Positions 22,873-29,732 of a stretch of 43,846 nt of DNA are shown piece after piece. The position numbers and the translations under genes were made by a program. The notes under the pieces are model-generated. The model saw only the letters and a program-made list of their open reading frames with translations, was not told the DNA's origin and searched no databases. The stretch's first letter is position 1. Every line of letters starts with the position of its first letter. This DNA comes from Patescibacteria group bacterium (lineage in GTDB: Bacteria > Patescibacteriota > Minisyncoccia > Phycocordibacterales > Phycocordibacteraceae), in the NCBI GenBank assembly GCA_019752595.1, contig JAIELV010000001.1, positions 682,394 through 726,239 of the forward strand. The letters run 5' to 3'.

Positions 22873-24228
22873 CTACGGTGCAAGCCACTCTTGCTTCCAT
22901 GACGCACCTCGTTTTGTATAGAGCATTCGCTTGTGCAGACGCCCTGAATCACCTTGTTGCCAAAACTCGCACTCACGCGGGGTAAGGCGATACCCACCCC
23001 AGTGTGGAGGCAGAGGAATTTTTTTACCATCAAACTTTTTTCGTAAAAGATGCATTGCTTCTTCGAGGGACTCAGGGTTCTTTAGAGGGAAACTTTGTTC
23101 TGACGCCCATGCGGATAGCTGGCTTTCGCGCGGACGAGTGCTGAAATACGCAGCCGATTCTTTTTTTGAGACGCGTGATATTGCTCCTGTTACGCGCACC
23201 TGGCGGGCTACTGTAGGCCAATAAAATACGAGCGCCGCGTTTGGATTTTCGGAAAGCTCACGGGATTTTCTGCTTTTATAGTTTGTGAAGAATGTGAACC
23301 CGCGGGTGTCCTGATTTCGGAGAAATACAATACGTGCCGATGGCAGTGCTTTTTTTGTTGCTGTCGCGAGAATCATCGCATTGGGCTGAGTTTCGGTTCC
23401 CGTTTCAGCAAACCACTTTTTAAATTGATGGAGCGGGTTCTTATCGTAGCCACCTTCTTCAGGAATAGGGGTGTTTGGATTCAATGCTTTCGCGTATGCG
23501 CGTACTGTCTGAGAAAATCCCAACCTAAGCGCGTCAGCAGTGAGCTCGTGCCCGATTGAGGCTTCGGAAACGTATGCGGAGGTTTCTTTTATGAGTGGAG
23601 GAATATTTTTCAGATTCAGGTCGTGTCCGATGTGTACGTCAAATCCCAACTCGCGCGCTCGCCTCGCAGTTGATGTAATTTTTTTGATTTCAGCTGCATG
23701 CTTACCCAAAGTAAAAAGCCGTGCGTATTCACCCGTGTAGATTTCTACACCATCTGCGCCCAAAGTGCGCGCTTTCTCAAAAGCAGAAAATCCAGGGTCA
23801 ACAAAAAGAATTACTCGCGTTTTGAATGTGCGAAGTTTTTTCATCACCCCTTTCAGGTGCGTCATCTGCGACGCAGTTAAGTCCCACCCCTTTTCAGAAG
23901 TGAAAGCGGATGCAGCGTCTGGCACGAGCGTGCACTGCTCAGGTTTCACTTTTGAAACAAGTTTTATCCATTCTGAATCAGGATAGCCCTCTATATTGAG
24001 CTCTTTGTGCGGGCGTAACGGGCGCATTCGTTTTGCAATCAGCGTGACGTCACTTCTGCGTACGTGGCGTTCATCAGGGCGAGGGTGGAGCGTAATTCCT
24101 GTAGAGCCCGCCTCAAGCGCGATGTCAGCAAAATTCAAAACATTCGGCACATTGGTGTGGCGCGCGTTTCTGAGAAGCGCCACCTTGTTCAGATTTACGC
24201 TCAGGCGGATGTGCTTTCGGGCAGGCAT
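22873..24228 (-). CDS. PdxJ-PdxH fusion (vitamin B6 biosynthesis)
   Basis: One 451-residue frame from ATG 24228 joins two enzymes. Residues about 1-235 are PdxJ (pyridoxine 5'-phosphate synthase): RLSVNLNKVALLRNARHTN, GSTGITLHPRPDERHVRRSDV, ELNIEGYP, CTLVPDA and the late GHDLNL. Residues about 250-451 are PdxH (pyridoxine phosphate oxidase, FMN enzyme): NPLHQFKKWFAE, PNAMILAT, RIVFLRNQDTRGFTFFTNY, SRKSRELSENPNAALVFYW, RQVRVTGAISRVS and the end GRLHKRMLYTK...WLAP. The two act in sequence (PNP made, then oxidised to PLP). An in-frame extension to 24258 enters a hairpin and is unlikely. Linked to riboflavin kinase. Confidence 0.92.
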   Translation of the reverse strand: MPARKHIRLSVNLNKVALLRNARHTNVPNVLNFADIALEAGSTGITLHPRPDERHVRRSDVTLIAKRMRPLRPHKELNIEGYPDSEWIKLVSKVKPEQCTLVPDAASAFTSEKGWDLTASQMTHLKGVMKKLRTFKTRVILFVDPGFSAFEKARTLGADGVEIYTGEYARLFTLGKHAAEIKKITSTARRARELGFDVHIGHDLNLKNIPPLIKETSAYVSEASIGHELTADALRLGFSQTVRAYAKALNPNTPIPEEGGYDKNPLHQFKKWFAETGTETQPNAMILATATKKALPSARIVFLRNQDTRGFTFFTNYKSRKSRELSENPNAALVFYWPTVARQVRVTGAISRVSKKESAAYFSTRPRESQLSAWASEQSFPLKNPESLEEAMHLLRKKFDGKKIPLPPHWGGYRLTPRECEFWQQGDSGRLHKRMLYTKRGASWKQEWLAP

Positions 24229-24234
24229 AGAAGT

Positions 24235-24262
24235 CGTAGTGATTCGCTCACGAATCACTACG
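24235..24262. other. 12-bp hairpin with the GIY-YIG stop codon in its loop
   Basis: Arms 24235-24246 and 24251-24262 are perfectly complementary. The loop CTCA read on the reverse strand is TGAG, whose TGA (24250-24248) is the stop of the GIY-YIG gene. No T-run follows. Part of the arm, GATTCGTGA-CGAATC, recurs at 32318-32332. Confidence 0.75.
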
Positions 24263-24505
24263 TATAGTACTTAAGAAGTGTCTTTTGAGAAACGCGCCCC
24301 CAGAGCCGGTTTTAAGATACTTTTCGAACCCAAATGCGCGATATTTATTTTTGAAAGCGGTATAGGTAAGCAATTCTACAGGTCTTCGATTCTTTGTGGC
24401 TGGTACGTGTCCTTTCTCGTGTCGCTCCAACCTTTCTTTCAGGTTATCCGTACAACCCGTGTAAGGTTTTTTGTCAGCACAACTGAGAGTGTAAACGTAA
24501 TACAT
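24248..24505 (-). CDS. small GIY-YIG nuclease-domain protein
   Basis: From ATG 24505 an 85-residue single-domain protein with the GIY-YIG core: YYVYTL (2-7), YTG (15-17), then a helix with NLKERLERHEKGHVPATKNRRP and a late E in FGFEKYLKTGSGG. The small YhbQ/URI type of the family, related to UvrC N-terminal domains and homing nucleases. The biological role of free-standing copies is unclear. An extension to 24652 would run into tRNA-Ser and a repeat, so it is rejected. The last codons and stop lie in a 12-bp hairpin. It is transcribed 98 bp downstream of tRNA-Ser. Confidence 0.85.
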   Translation of the reverse strand: MYYVYTLSCADKKPYTGCTDNLKERLERHEKGHVPATKNRRPVELLTYTAFKNKYRAFGFEKYLKTGSGGAFLKRHFLSTIRSDS

Positions 24506-24531
24506 AGTCACTCCATTGTCGCGGACTTCAT

Positions 24532-24597
24532 GCGGACATTGTCCGCCGAAGCCCACGAGACCTTGGCGAATCCCGACTTCGCCAAGGCTACGTCGGG
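24532..24597. repeat. palindromic intergenic element beside tRNA-Ser
   Basis: GCGGACA/TGTCCGC (24532-24546) is followed by a 10-bp perfect stem CCTTGGCGAA/TTCGCCAAGG (24561-24570 with 24578-24587). Its loop CCCGAC could pair with GTCGGG at 24592-24597 as a pseudoknot. Its translations (ARRSLGEVG; FAKATSGK) resemble short peptides I recall as recurring in Patescibacteria predicted proteins, which suggests a dispersed repeat; unverified. Confidence 0.6.
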
Positions 24598-24603
24598 CAA
24601 AGG

Positions 24604-24690
24604 CGGAGGAGGTGAGATTCGAACTCACGGTCCAGTTTCCCGGACGCCGCATTTCAAGTGCGGTGCGTTAGACCACTCTGCCACTCCTCC
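24604..24690 (-). tRNA. tRNA-Ser (anticodon TGA)
   Basis: 87-nt class II tRNA on the reverse strand: acceptor GGAGGAG/CTCCTCC with discriminator G, anticodon stem CCGCA/TGCGG with loop CTTGAAA (TGA), a long variable arm (GTCCGG...CTGGAC), and T arm GTGAG-TTCGAAT-CTCAC. CCA is not encoded. Confidence 0.96.
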
Positions 24691-24760
24691 GTTCGGGCTA
24701 GAGTACCGTAGCTTCTGCGCTGGAGCAAACTCTATACACTCGGGATATACTGAAAGAGCA

Positions 24761-25147
24761 GTGGCAAAGCTCATTGGTATAGATTTCGGTACGAAGAGGG
24801 TGGGGGTTGCCGTGTCCGATGAGAGCGGCTCTGTAGCATTCCCCAAAACGACTTTGGCGAATGATCGGGCTCTCATTCCAACCCTTGCCTCACTCATTCG
24901 ATCTGAGAATGTCTCAACTGTAATTGTGGGCGAATCGCACGATATGAATGGGAACGATAATGCAGTTATGGATGCAGTGCGGAGTTTTGTAGCGAATTTA
25001 GAGAAGGTAATTGCCGTTACAATAGTGTATGAGCCTGAGTTTTATTCTTCACGCGAAGCGCGTAGAGAAGGCCAGCAGGGCTCGGTAGATGCGCAAGCTG
25101 CAGCAATCATCTTAAACAGTTTTATTACTCGCACGAAAAAAACATGA
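24761..25147 (+). CDS. ruvX: YqgF/RuvX family RNase H-like nuclease
   Basis: YqgF matures the 5' end of pre-16S rRNA (and was named a putative Holliday junction resolvase). From GTG 24761 it has 128 residues: KLIGIDFGTKRVGVAVSDE (first catalytic Asp), VIVGESHDMNGN, VYEPEFYSSREARR and SVDAQAAAIILNSFI (last Asp). The usual DER motif is replaced by EPE, so it is a divergent member. A long in-frame extension upstream crosses the tRNA-Ser gene and is not real. TATACT at 24746-24751 ends 9 nt before GTG. The stop overlaps the next start (ATGA). Confidence 0.85.
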   Translation: MAKLIGIDFGTKRVGVAVSDESGSVAFPKTTLANDRALIPTLASLIRSENVSTVIVGESHDMNGNDNAVMDAVRSFVANLEKVIAVTIVYEPEFYSSREARREGQQGSVDAQAAAIILNSFITRTKKT

Positions 25148-25470
25148 CTATCACCCTCGACGATTTCAAAAATGCGGTCATTCAGATCGGCACTGTTCGT
25201 TCTGCGGAGCCCGTTCCTGAAACAGATAAACTTCTACGACTCGAAGTTGATTTTGGTGAAGGAACCGTGCGTCAAATACTTTCGGGGATTGCTGATCACG
25301 TGAAGCCCGTTGATTTAGTGGATCGACAATTTCCATTCATCACGAACATGGAGCCGCGCGTGATACGCGGGCTTGTATCAAACGGGATGCTTCTTGCGGT
25401 GGGTGAAGGTGAAACATTTGCACTTTTATCACCAACGAAACCAGTTTCTCCAGGAAGTCGAATCCGGTAA
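25144..25470 (+). CDS. tRNA-binding domain protein (MetRS C-terminal/EMAPII-like)
   Basis: A 108-residue single OB-fold protein: FKNAVIQIGTVRSAEPVPETDKLLRLEVDFG, then RQILSGIADHVKPVDLVDRQFPFITNMEPRVIRGLVSNGMLLA. This is the tRNA-binding domain found at the C-terminus of bacterial MetRS and as stand-alone proteins (CsaA, Arc1p/EMAPII relatives). As a free protein it may act as a trans-acting tRNA-binding partner of a MetRS lacking the domain. Translationally coupled to ruvX by a 4-bp ATGA overlap. Confidence 0.9.
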   Translation: MTITLDDFKNAVIQIGTVRSAEPVPETDKLLRLEVDFGEGTVRQILSGIADHVKPVDLVDRQFPFITNMEPRVIRGLVSNGMLLAVGEGETFALLSPTKPVSPGSRIR

Positions 25471-25506
25471 GTCTCGAATTTTTCTGTTTCATGCTTTTTC
25501 TCACCG

Positions 25507-25512
25507 TATAAT
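25507..25512 (+). promoter_or_regulatory. -10 box of the pilM operon
   Basis: A perfect TATAAT ends 6 nt before the pilM ATG at 25519, which predicts a leaderless mRNA. The -35 region (about 25484-25489) is poor. Confidence 0.6.
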
Positions 25513-25518
25513 AGACGC

Positions 25519-26607
25519 ATGTCCGTACGCGGTGCGCTTCTTTCTGTATTTCCCACACCTCCGCAGGTAGCGATGCTATCGGGCGGTATTGATATTTCGC
25601 AAGGCTCGGTGAAGTGCGTGCTTTTAAGTGAGCGCGGCGACAACGTTACGTTAAAGTCTTTTGCCGAAACAGCTCTTCCTGAGGGGGTAGTAGTGAACGG
25701 TGACATAGAAAAGGAAGATACTTTGGTTGAGGTGTTGCGCTCATTCCGTCTTCGAAACGGCATTCACTATGCGAGCGCATCATTACCAGAAAAGAAAGCC
25801 TACATTTATCAAACGCTCGTACCTCGAGAGACAAAAAATCTAAAGTCAGGTGTCGAATTTGATTTTGAGGCGCACGTACCACTCCCACCCAAAGAAGCTA
25901 TTTTCGATTTTGAACCCGTCAGACGTTTGGAGTCAGGGACTGTTGTTTCAGTAACCGCCTACGCAAAACGTATCGTGCAGGAATATCAGTCCGTGTTTGA
26001 AAAAGCAGGCATGACACTTCGTTCTCTTGAAGTTGAATCCCAAGCGCTCGCGCGCGCTGTTGTTGGTGCTTCCGATAGAAATAAAACCGTTCTCATGATT
26101 GATTTTGGGAAACACACGACGCGCATTGCGATTGTGCAGTATGGTGTCGTGGCATTTACGGCAACTGTAGATGTTGGCGGGGATGCAATGACGCAGGCTG
26201 TTATGAAACGAATAAATGTGCCAGAGCCCGAAGCAGAACAGGTTAAAAACGAAAAAGGATTTTTAATGAGCCCAGGCAACAAAGATTTAGTGGAGGCACT
26301 TATGTCCACGGTTTCGGTGGTGAAAGATGAAGTAGTGAAGCATATGTCGTACTGGAACAACCCTGCGTCTGACGATGTGCCACGAAAACCGATAGAACGC
26401 GCAATTATTTGTGGCGGAAACGCCAACCTTCGCGGATTCCCAGAATATCTCGAAGGATTTTTAAATGTGCCTGTATCTATTGCAAACGTGTGGGGGAATG
26501 CGCTCTCGTTTGACACGTATGTTCCGCATATGCAATTTTCAGATTCGCTTGAATACGCAACTGCAATTGGCCTCTCGCTCCGCGGACGCTCTTCAAACTC
26601 GTGGTAA
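25519..26607 (+). CDS. pilM: type IV pilus assembly protein PilM
   Basis: PilM is an actin-like ATPase that binds the short cytoplasmic tail of PilN and links the pilus platform to the motor. The 362-residue protein has the FtsA/PilM fold: GGIDISQGSVKCVLL (phosphate loop 1), the SHS2-like insert, VLMIDFGKHTTRIAIV (phosphate loop 2), ATVDVGGDAMTQAV, and IICGGNANLRGFPEYL (adenosine motif). Length is normal. ATG 25519 is preceded by TATAAT; the first 19 residues precede the fold. pilN follows by 15 bp. Confidence 0.93.
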   Translation: MSVRGALLSVFPTPPQVAMLSGGIDISQGSVKCVLLSERGDNVTLKSFAETALPEGVVVNGDIEKEDTLVEVLRSFRLRNGIHYASASLPEKKAYIYQTLVPRETKNLKSGVEFDFEAHVPLPPKEAIFDFEPVRRLESGTVVSVTAYAKRIVQEYQSVFEKAGMTLRSLEVESQALARAVVGASDRNKTVLMIDFGKHTTRIAIVQYGVVAFTATVDVGGDAMTQAVMKRINVPEPEAEQVKNEKGFLMSPGNKDLVEALMSTVSVVKDEVVKHMSYWNNPASDDVPRKPIERAIICGGNANLRGFPEYLEGFLNVPVSIANVWGNALSFDTYVPHMQFSDSLEYATAIGLSLRGRSSNSW

Positions 26608-26622
26608 TCGGCGCGTAACTTT

Positions 26623-27171
26623 ATGGTGAACATACTTCCACATAAAACGCAGAATGAGCTCAAGCTCATGTACTACTCGAGGTTATTCGGGGCGCTTTTT
26701 CTCGCGGGGGCTTTTGTCATGCTTGTCGGTGCGGGGGTTTTGATCCCTGCGTATTTCCTTGCGCAGGAAGAAGCTGATGCGTCGAAACGGTACGCGGAGG
26801 CACTTTCACAAACACTTTCTTTAAGTGAAGGCTCGAGTGCGGGGAAGACAGTTACCACACTCGCAGAACAGCTGACCTTGATGCGCGCGTACAGAGCAGA
26901 ACCTGTGCTTTCGCGCGGTTTGTCTGCAATCGTTGCTGGGATTCCCGATGATGTCAGTATTCGTGAGTTAGGTTTTAAATTTACCAGCACCTCTGAAGGG
27001 GACGTTATCGTGACAGGAAACGCTGAAACGCGTTCAGCGCTTATTGCGTTTGTTGACGCTTTGAAAAAAGAGCCATTGTTTAAAGGGGTGAGCGTTCCTG
27101 TTGCTGACCTTGTATCTGACACAGATTTACCGTTTACGCTCAGGTTCTCAATTGCAGCAAAAACACCATGA
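26623..27171 (+). CDS. pilN: PilN-like type IV pilus inner-membrane protein
   Basis: 182 residues: a short cytoplasmic start MVNILPHKTQNELKLMYYSR (with the NxLPxxxK/N-type motif that docks into PilM), one membrane helix (about 22-45), a coiled-coil segment, and a ferredoxin-like periplasmic-side domain (from about 95) with IPDDVSIRELGFKFTSTSEGDVIVTGNAETR. This fits PilN of the alignment subcomplex. Assignment rests on architecture and on position between pilM and pilO. Stop overlaps the next start by 4 bp (ATGA). Confidence 0.85.
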   Translation: MVNILPHKTQNELKLMYYSRLFGALFLAGAFVMLVGAGVLIPAYFLAQEEADASKRYAEALSQTLSLSEGSSAGKTVTTLAEQLTLMRAYRAEPVLSRGLSAIVAGIPDDVSIRELGFKFTSTSEGDVIVTGNAETRSALIAFVDALKKEPLFKGVSVPVADLVSDTDLPFTLRFSIAAKTP

Positions 27172-27683
27172 AGCACCTCATCTTTTTAGTAATCTCCGTT
27201 ATTATTTTTCTTGCCGCAGTTGGGGGATACTGGTTTATGCTTCAAAATATTTCACTCGGAGTAAACCAAATTGCAGCGGCGCGCGCGGAAGCCGATGCCG
27301 CAAATGGCAGAGAACAGTTTGCGCGCGCCGCAAGTTCGTTCTTGTCAGACACCTCGCTTGAACGTGAAGAATTGGAAACATTTGTCGTGCAGGACGCGGA
27401 TGTGGTGGCAGCAATAGAAACAATAGAAGCGTCTGCAAAGCGTGAAAAGATTACCGCGTCAGTGTCTTCCGTGAACGTAAACACAAAAGGACAGCAGTTT
27501 CATGAAATCGTCACTATGACCGTTTCCGCGCGCGGTTCTTTTGCCGCATTGAACGCATTCGCTTCGTCGCTCGAATCTCTACCGTTCGCGTCACGCATCC
27601 TCTCACTTTCTTTGGAAGAATCAGCAGAGCGTTCGTGGTTTCTATCTGCAAGTTTGGAATTTGTAAAAAGAAAGGCCCAATAA
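27168..27683 (+). CDS. pilO: PilO-like type IV pilus inner-membrane protein
   Basis: 171 residues with an N-terminal membrane helix (about 3-25), a helical stretch rich in A/E/R (35-80) and a ferredoxin-like C-terminal domain (about 85-171). The layout is that of PilO, which pairs with PilN around the pilus channel. Sequence identity to characterised PilO is not obvious by eye, so the call depends on the pilM-pilN-pilO order and the 4-bp coupling to pilN. Confidence 0.75.
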   Translation: MKHLIFLVISVIIFLAAVGGYWFMLQNISLGVNQIAAARAEADAANGREQFARAASSFLSDTSLEREELETFVVQDADVVAAIETIEASAKREKITASVSSVNVNTKGQQFHEIVTMTVSARGSFAALNAFASSLESLPFASRILSLSLEESAERSWFLSASLEFVKRKAQ

Positions 27684-27704
27684 AACCAAACAATACATAC
27701 AGGT

Positions 27705-27971
27705 ATGGAAACATTTCAAAAACTTTTCTCTTCTTTCATAACACCGTTCCCTGCACGTGATTGGGCAATTGCGCTCATTCTCCTCATTGCGCTTTTTGTT
27801 GGGCTCGTGAGTTATGCCGCGTACCTGTTTATGGGCATACGCGCAGGAACGATTGTCGGCGAAGCACCCACAATTTCTGGTGTTCTTCCGAATGTATCGC
27901 GCGCCGACCTGATGAACACTTTGGAAGTCTACAGAATCAAACGCACGAAATTTGAGTCGGGAGAGTTTTAA
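27705..27971 (+). CDS. small membrane protein at the end of the pil operon
   Basis: 88 residues with one or two hydrophobic stretches (about 19-45), a start METFQKLFSSFITPFPARDW and a polar C-terminal tail LMNTLEVYRIKRTKFESGEF. It follows pilO by 21 bp on the same strand and is followed by a terminator, so it is probably the last gene of the pilus operon. It has no lipobox or proline-rich linker, so a PilP function is not supported. Function unknown. Confidence 0.7.
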   Translation: METFQKLFSSFITPFPARDWAIALILLIALFVGLVSYAAYLFMGIRAGTIVGEAPTISGVLPNVSRADLMNTLEVYRIKRTKFESGEF

Positions 27972-27994
27972 CTAACAGCCAGATTAGTTTTTTT
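27970..27994 (+). terminator. terminator of the pilMNO operon
   Basis: AACTAA (27970-27975) pairs with TTAGTT (27984-27989), followed by a run of seven T in all. The stem starts inside the TAA stop codon of the 88-residue gene. Confidence 0.6.
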
Positions 27995-28047
27995 GTGGGG
28001 TATGTGGAATAGAAGTATTCCAGTTTATTACTCGGGTTAGAGTGAAT

Positions 28048-28380
28048 ATGTATAACCTTATGCCGTACAAACTACGCTCCGATTTATACAAGGCTCAGAA
28101 GCGTTTCAGAGTGATGATTCGTCGAAAACTTTTTGATTTTTTGCGTGCGAAAGCGTGTCTGGATTGTGGCGAGAGCGACCCGGTAGTTCTCGATTTTGAT
28201 CACAAGAACCCAAAAGAAAAATTTAAATCCGTAGCTCGGATGTTGTCGGGGCATTATTCATGGGCAAAAATCTTGATTGAGATAGAGAAGTGCGAAATCC
28301 GTTGCGCGAATTGCCACAGACGACGTTCTCATATCCAATTTGGATATTTTGGTCGAACATCGGGCGAGACTCAACTATGA
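28048..28380 (+). CDS. small HNH nuclease-like zinc protein
   Basis: From ATG 28048 a 110-residue basic protein with a split zinc site and an HNH-like core: CLDCG (C37, C40), VLDFDHKNP (49-55), a connecting helix, and EIEKCEIRCANCHRRRSH (C86, C89, H90). This CxxC-DFDH-CxxCH pattern is common in small HNH endonucleases. Whether it still cuts DNA is unknown. It lies between the pil terminator and tRNA-Arg(TCT), 41 bp before the tRNA. A GTG at 28042 could add two residues. Confidence 0.8.
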   Translation: MYNLMPYKLRSDLYKAQKRFRVMIRRKLFDFLRAKACLDCGESDPVVLDFDHKNPKEKFKSVARMLSGHYSWAKILIEIEKCEIRCANCHRRRSHIQFGYFGRTSGETQL

Positions 28381-28421
28381 GCCTGCAATAAACCAAAAAG
28401 TGTGTAATATTAAAACACTAC

Positions 28422-28493
28422 GGCCCTGTAGTTTAATGGATAAAACAGCGGACTTCTAAGCCGTTGATCGAGGTTCGATTCCTCGCTGGGCCA
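28422..28493 (+). tRNA. tRNA-Arg (anticodon TCT)
   Basis: 72-nt cloverleaf: acceptor GGCCCTG/CTGGGCC with one T-T mismatch at position 6, discriminator A, D arm GTTT...AAAC, anticodon loop CTTCTAA (TCT), T arm CGAGG-TTCGATT-CCTCG. Pair 31-39 is A-G. CCA is not encoded. TAATAT at 28405-28410 is a possible -10 box. Confidence 0.9.
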
Positions 28494-28514
28494 CAAATCA
28501 TATCTCCTTTCGGG

Positions 28515-28587
28515 TGGGCGCTGAGGGACTTGAACCCCCGACCTTCTCTGTGTAAAAGAGTTGCTCTACCAACTGAGCTAAGCGCCC
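28515..28587 (-). tRNA. tRNA-Val (anticodon TAC)
   Basis: 73-nt cloverleaf on the reverse strand: acceptor AGCGCCC complement pair (GGGCGCT/AGCGCCC), discriminator A, D arm GCTC...GAGC, anticodon loop TTTACAC (TAC), T arm CGGGG-TTCAAGT-CCCTC. Convergent with tRNA-Arg(TCT), 21 bp apart. CCA is not encoded. Confidence 0.94.
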
Positions 28588-28637
28588 GAACACTGACTGA
28601 ACTCATACAATACGCGAATCTGGAGTATTCTTCAAAT

Positions 28638-28913
28638 ATGTTCGGGATAAAAGCGGTTATTTCAGGTAGAGTCCAACTCGTTATGTTTCGGGACTTTGTA
28701 CAGAGAAAAGCTTCGCTTTTGAAGCTTTCGGGTACTGTGCGGAACGTATCTAACGGCACGGTTGAGGTTTTTGCCGAAGGTGAAAAAGAAAACCTAGAGA
28801 CTCTTATTGTGCATTTGCAGAAAGGCCCCGTTTTGGCGCGCGTTGATGGTGTTGCAGTAGAGTGGGTGGAACCAAAAGGCGATTTCCAAGGTTTTACTAT
28901 TAACTATTCATGA
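28638..28913 (+). CDS. acylphosphatase
   Basis: Hydrolyses acyl phosphates such as acetyl phosphate. From ATG 28638 it has 91 residues, the standard length, with the signature SGRVQLVMFRDFVQRKA carrying the catalytic Arg (R18) and GTVRNVSNGTVEV carrying the catalytic Asn (N36). In most members the loop reads GxVQGVGFR; here it is GRVQLVMFR, so two glycines of the phosphate-binding loop are changed. A longer frame to 28464 overlaps both neighbouring tRNAs and is rejected. The stop overlaps the uppS start by 4 bp. Confidence 0.88.
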   Translation: MFGIKAVISGRVQLVMFRDFVQRKASLLKLSGTVRNVSNGTVEVFAEGEKENLETLIVHLQKGPVLARVDGVAVEWVEPKGDFQGFTINYS

Positions 28914-29617
28914 ACTCCATCCGTTCAATAGGCATCATTCTTGACGGCAATCGTCGGTGGGCGAAAGCAAAGGGCGTGCCGTCGCTTGAAGGACATCGTG
29001 CAGGGTATGAGGCTCTCAAAAAACTGGTCGAGCATACTCCGCACCTCAAAGAAAAATACGGCCTGGAATTTGTAACACTTTATGCGTTCTCAACTGAAAA
29101 TTGGAATCGCGCGGAGGAAGAAGTTGGCTACCTGATGTCGCTCTTTGAAGAGGCACTTTCTTTTGTTTTGGAAGAAGGAATACGCGATGGAGAAAAAGAC
29201 CCAGAGAACGCCGTTCGTCTGAAAATTATCGGTCAGCGCGAGCGCTTTTCAGAAAAGATTCAGACACTAATGAGTGAAGCAGAAGAGAGAACAAAAAACT
29301 TCGGCGGTATCACCGCAGCATTAGCGCTTTCATACGGCGCTCGCGCTGAAATTCTTCAAGCAGTAGAGAAAATGCGCGCAGAAAATGTTTCTGCAACAGA
29401 GGAGAATTTTACGAACACGCTATGGACGGCAGGAATCCCAGACCCAGACATTATTATTCGTACGGGAGGGGAGCAGAGGCTTTCAAATTTTCTTGCGTGG
29501 CAGTCAGTATATTCTGAACTCTTTTTCCCCGAAACACTGTGGCCTGATTTCACGGTTGAACACTTAGAAAAAATTTTCGAAGAGTATTATGCACGTGAAC
29601 GTCGTCATGGAACATGA
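28910..29617 (+). CDS. uppS: undecaprenyl (isoprenyl) diphosphate synthase
   Basis: UppS makes the C55 lipid carrier for cell-wall synthesis from FPP and IPP. The 235-residue protein has all the cis-prenyltransferase motifs: ILDGNRRWAKAKG (catalytic Asp), GHRAGYEALKKLV, LYAFSTENWNR, RLKIIGQRERF, and IIRTGGEQRLSNFLAWQSVYSEL, ending with WPDFT. Length is normal. Translationally coupled to acylphosphatase (ATGA overlap). A 22-bp perfect palindrome follows the gene. Confidence 0.96.
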   Translation: MNSIRSIGIILDGNRRWAKAKGVPSLEGHRAGYEALKKLVEHTPHLKEKYGLEFVTLYAFSTENWNRAEEEVGYLMSLFEEALSFVLEEGIRDGEKDPENAVRLKIIGQRERFSEKIQTLMSEAEERTKNFGGITAALALSYGARAEILQAVEKMRAENVSATEENFTNTLWTAGIPDPDIIIRTGGEQRLSNFLAWQSVYSELFFPETLWPDFTVEHLEKIFEEYYARERRHGT

Positions 29618-29660
29618 ACGCAACTATAGAGCGGTCCATGACCTCTCACTATGTTGCTCA

Positions 29661-29682
29661 CTGATATGATATATCATATCAG
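29661..29682. promoter_or_regulatory. perfect 22-bp palindrome
   Basis: CTGATATGATA and its exact reverse complement stand back to back in the uppS-rluA spacer, 50 bp before the pseudouridine synthase ATG. It could be an operator for a dimeric regulator or an RNA hairpin. No T-run follows, so it is not an ordinary terminator. Confidence 0.6.
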
Positions 29683-29732
29683 CGATAACGTAAGATAGAG
29701 TAGGGAGAAGTGAGTAAAAAAGAAAGAAACGC

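Noticed and set aside
24278-24760. Long N-terminal extension of ruvX
   Set aside because: It reads through tRNA-Ser, a palindromic element and the GIY-YIG gene; the family start VAKLIGIDFG is at 24761.
28464-28637. Extension of the acylphosphatase frame
   Set aside because: It covers the end of tRNA-Arg(TCT) and all of tRNA-Val; the normal acylphosphatase length begins at 28638.
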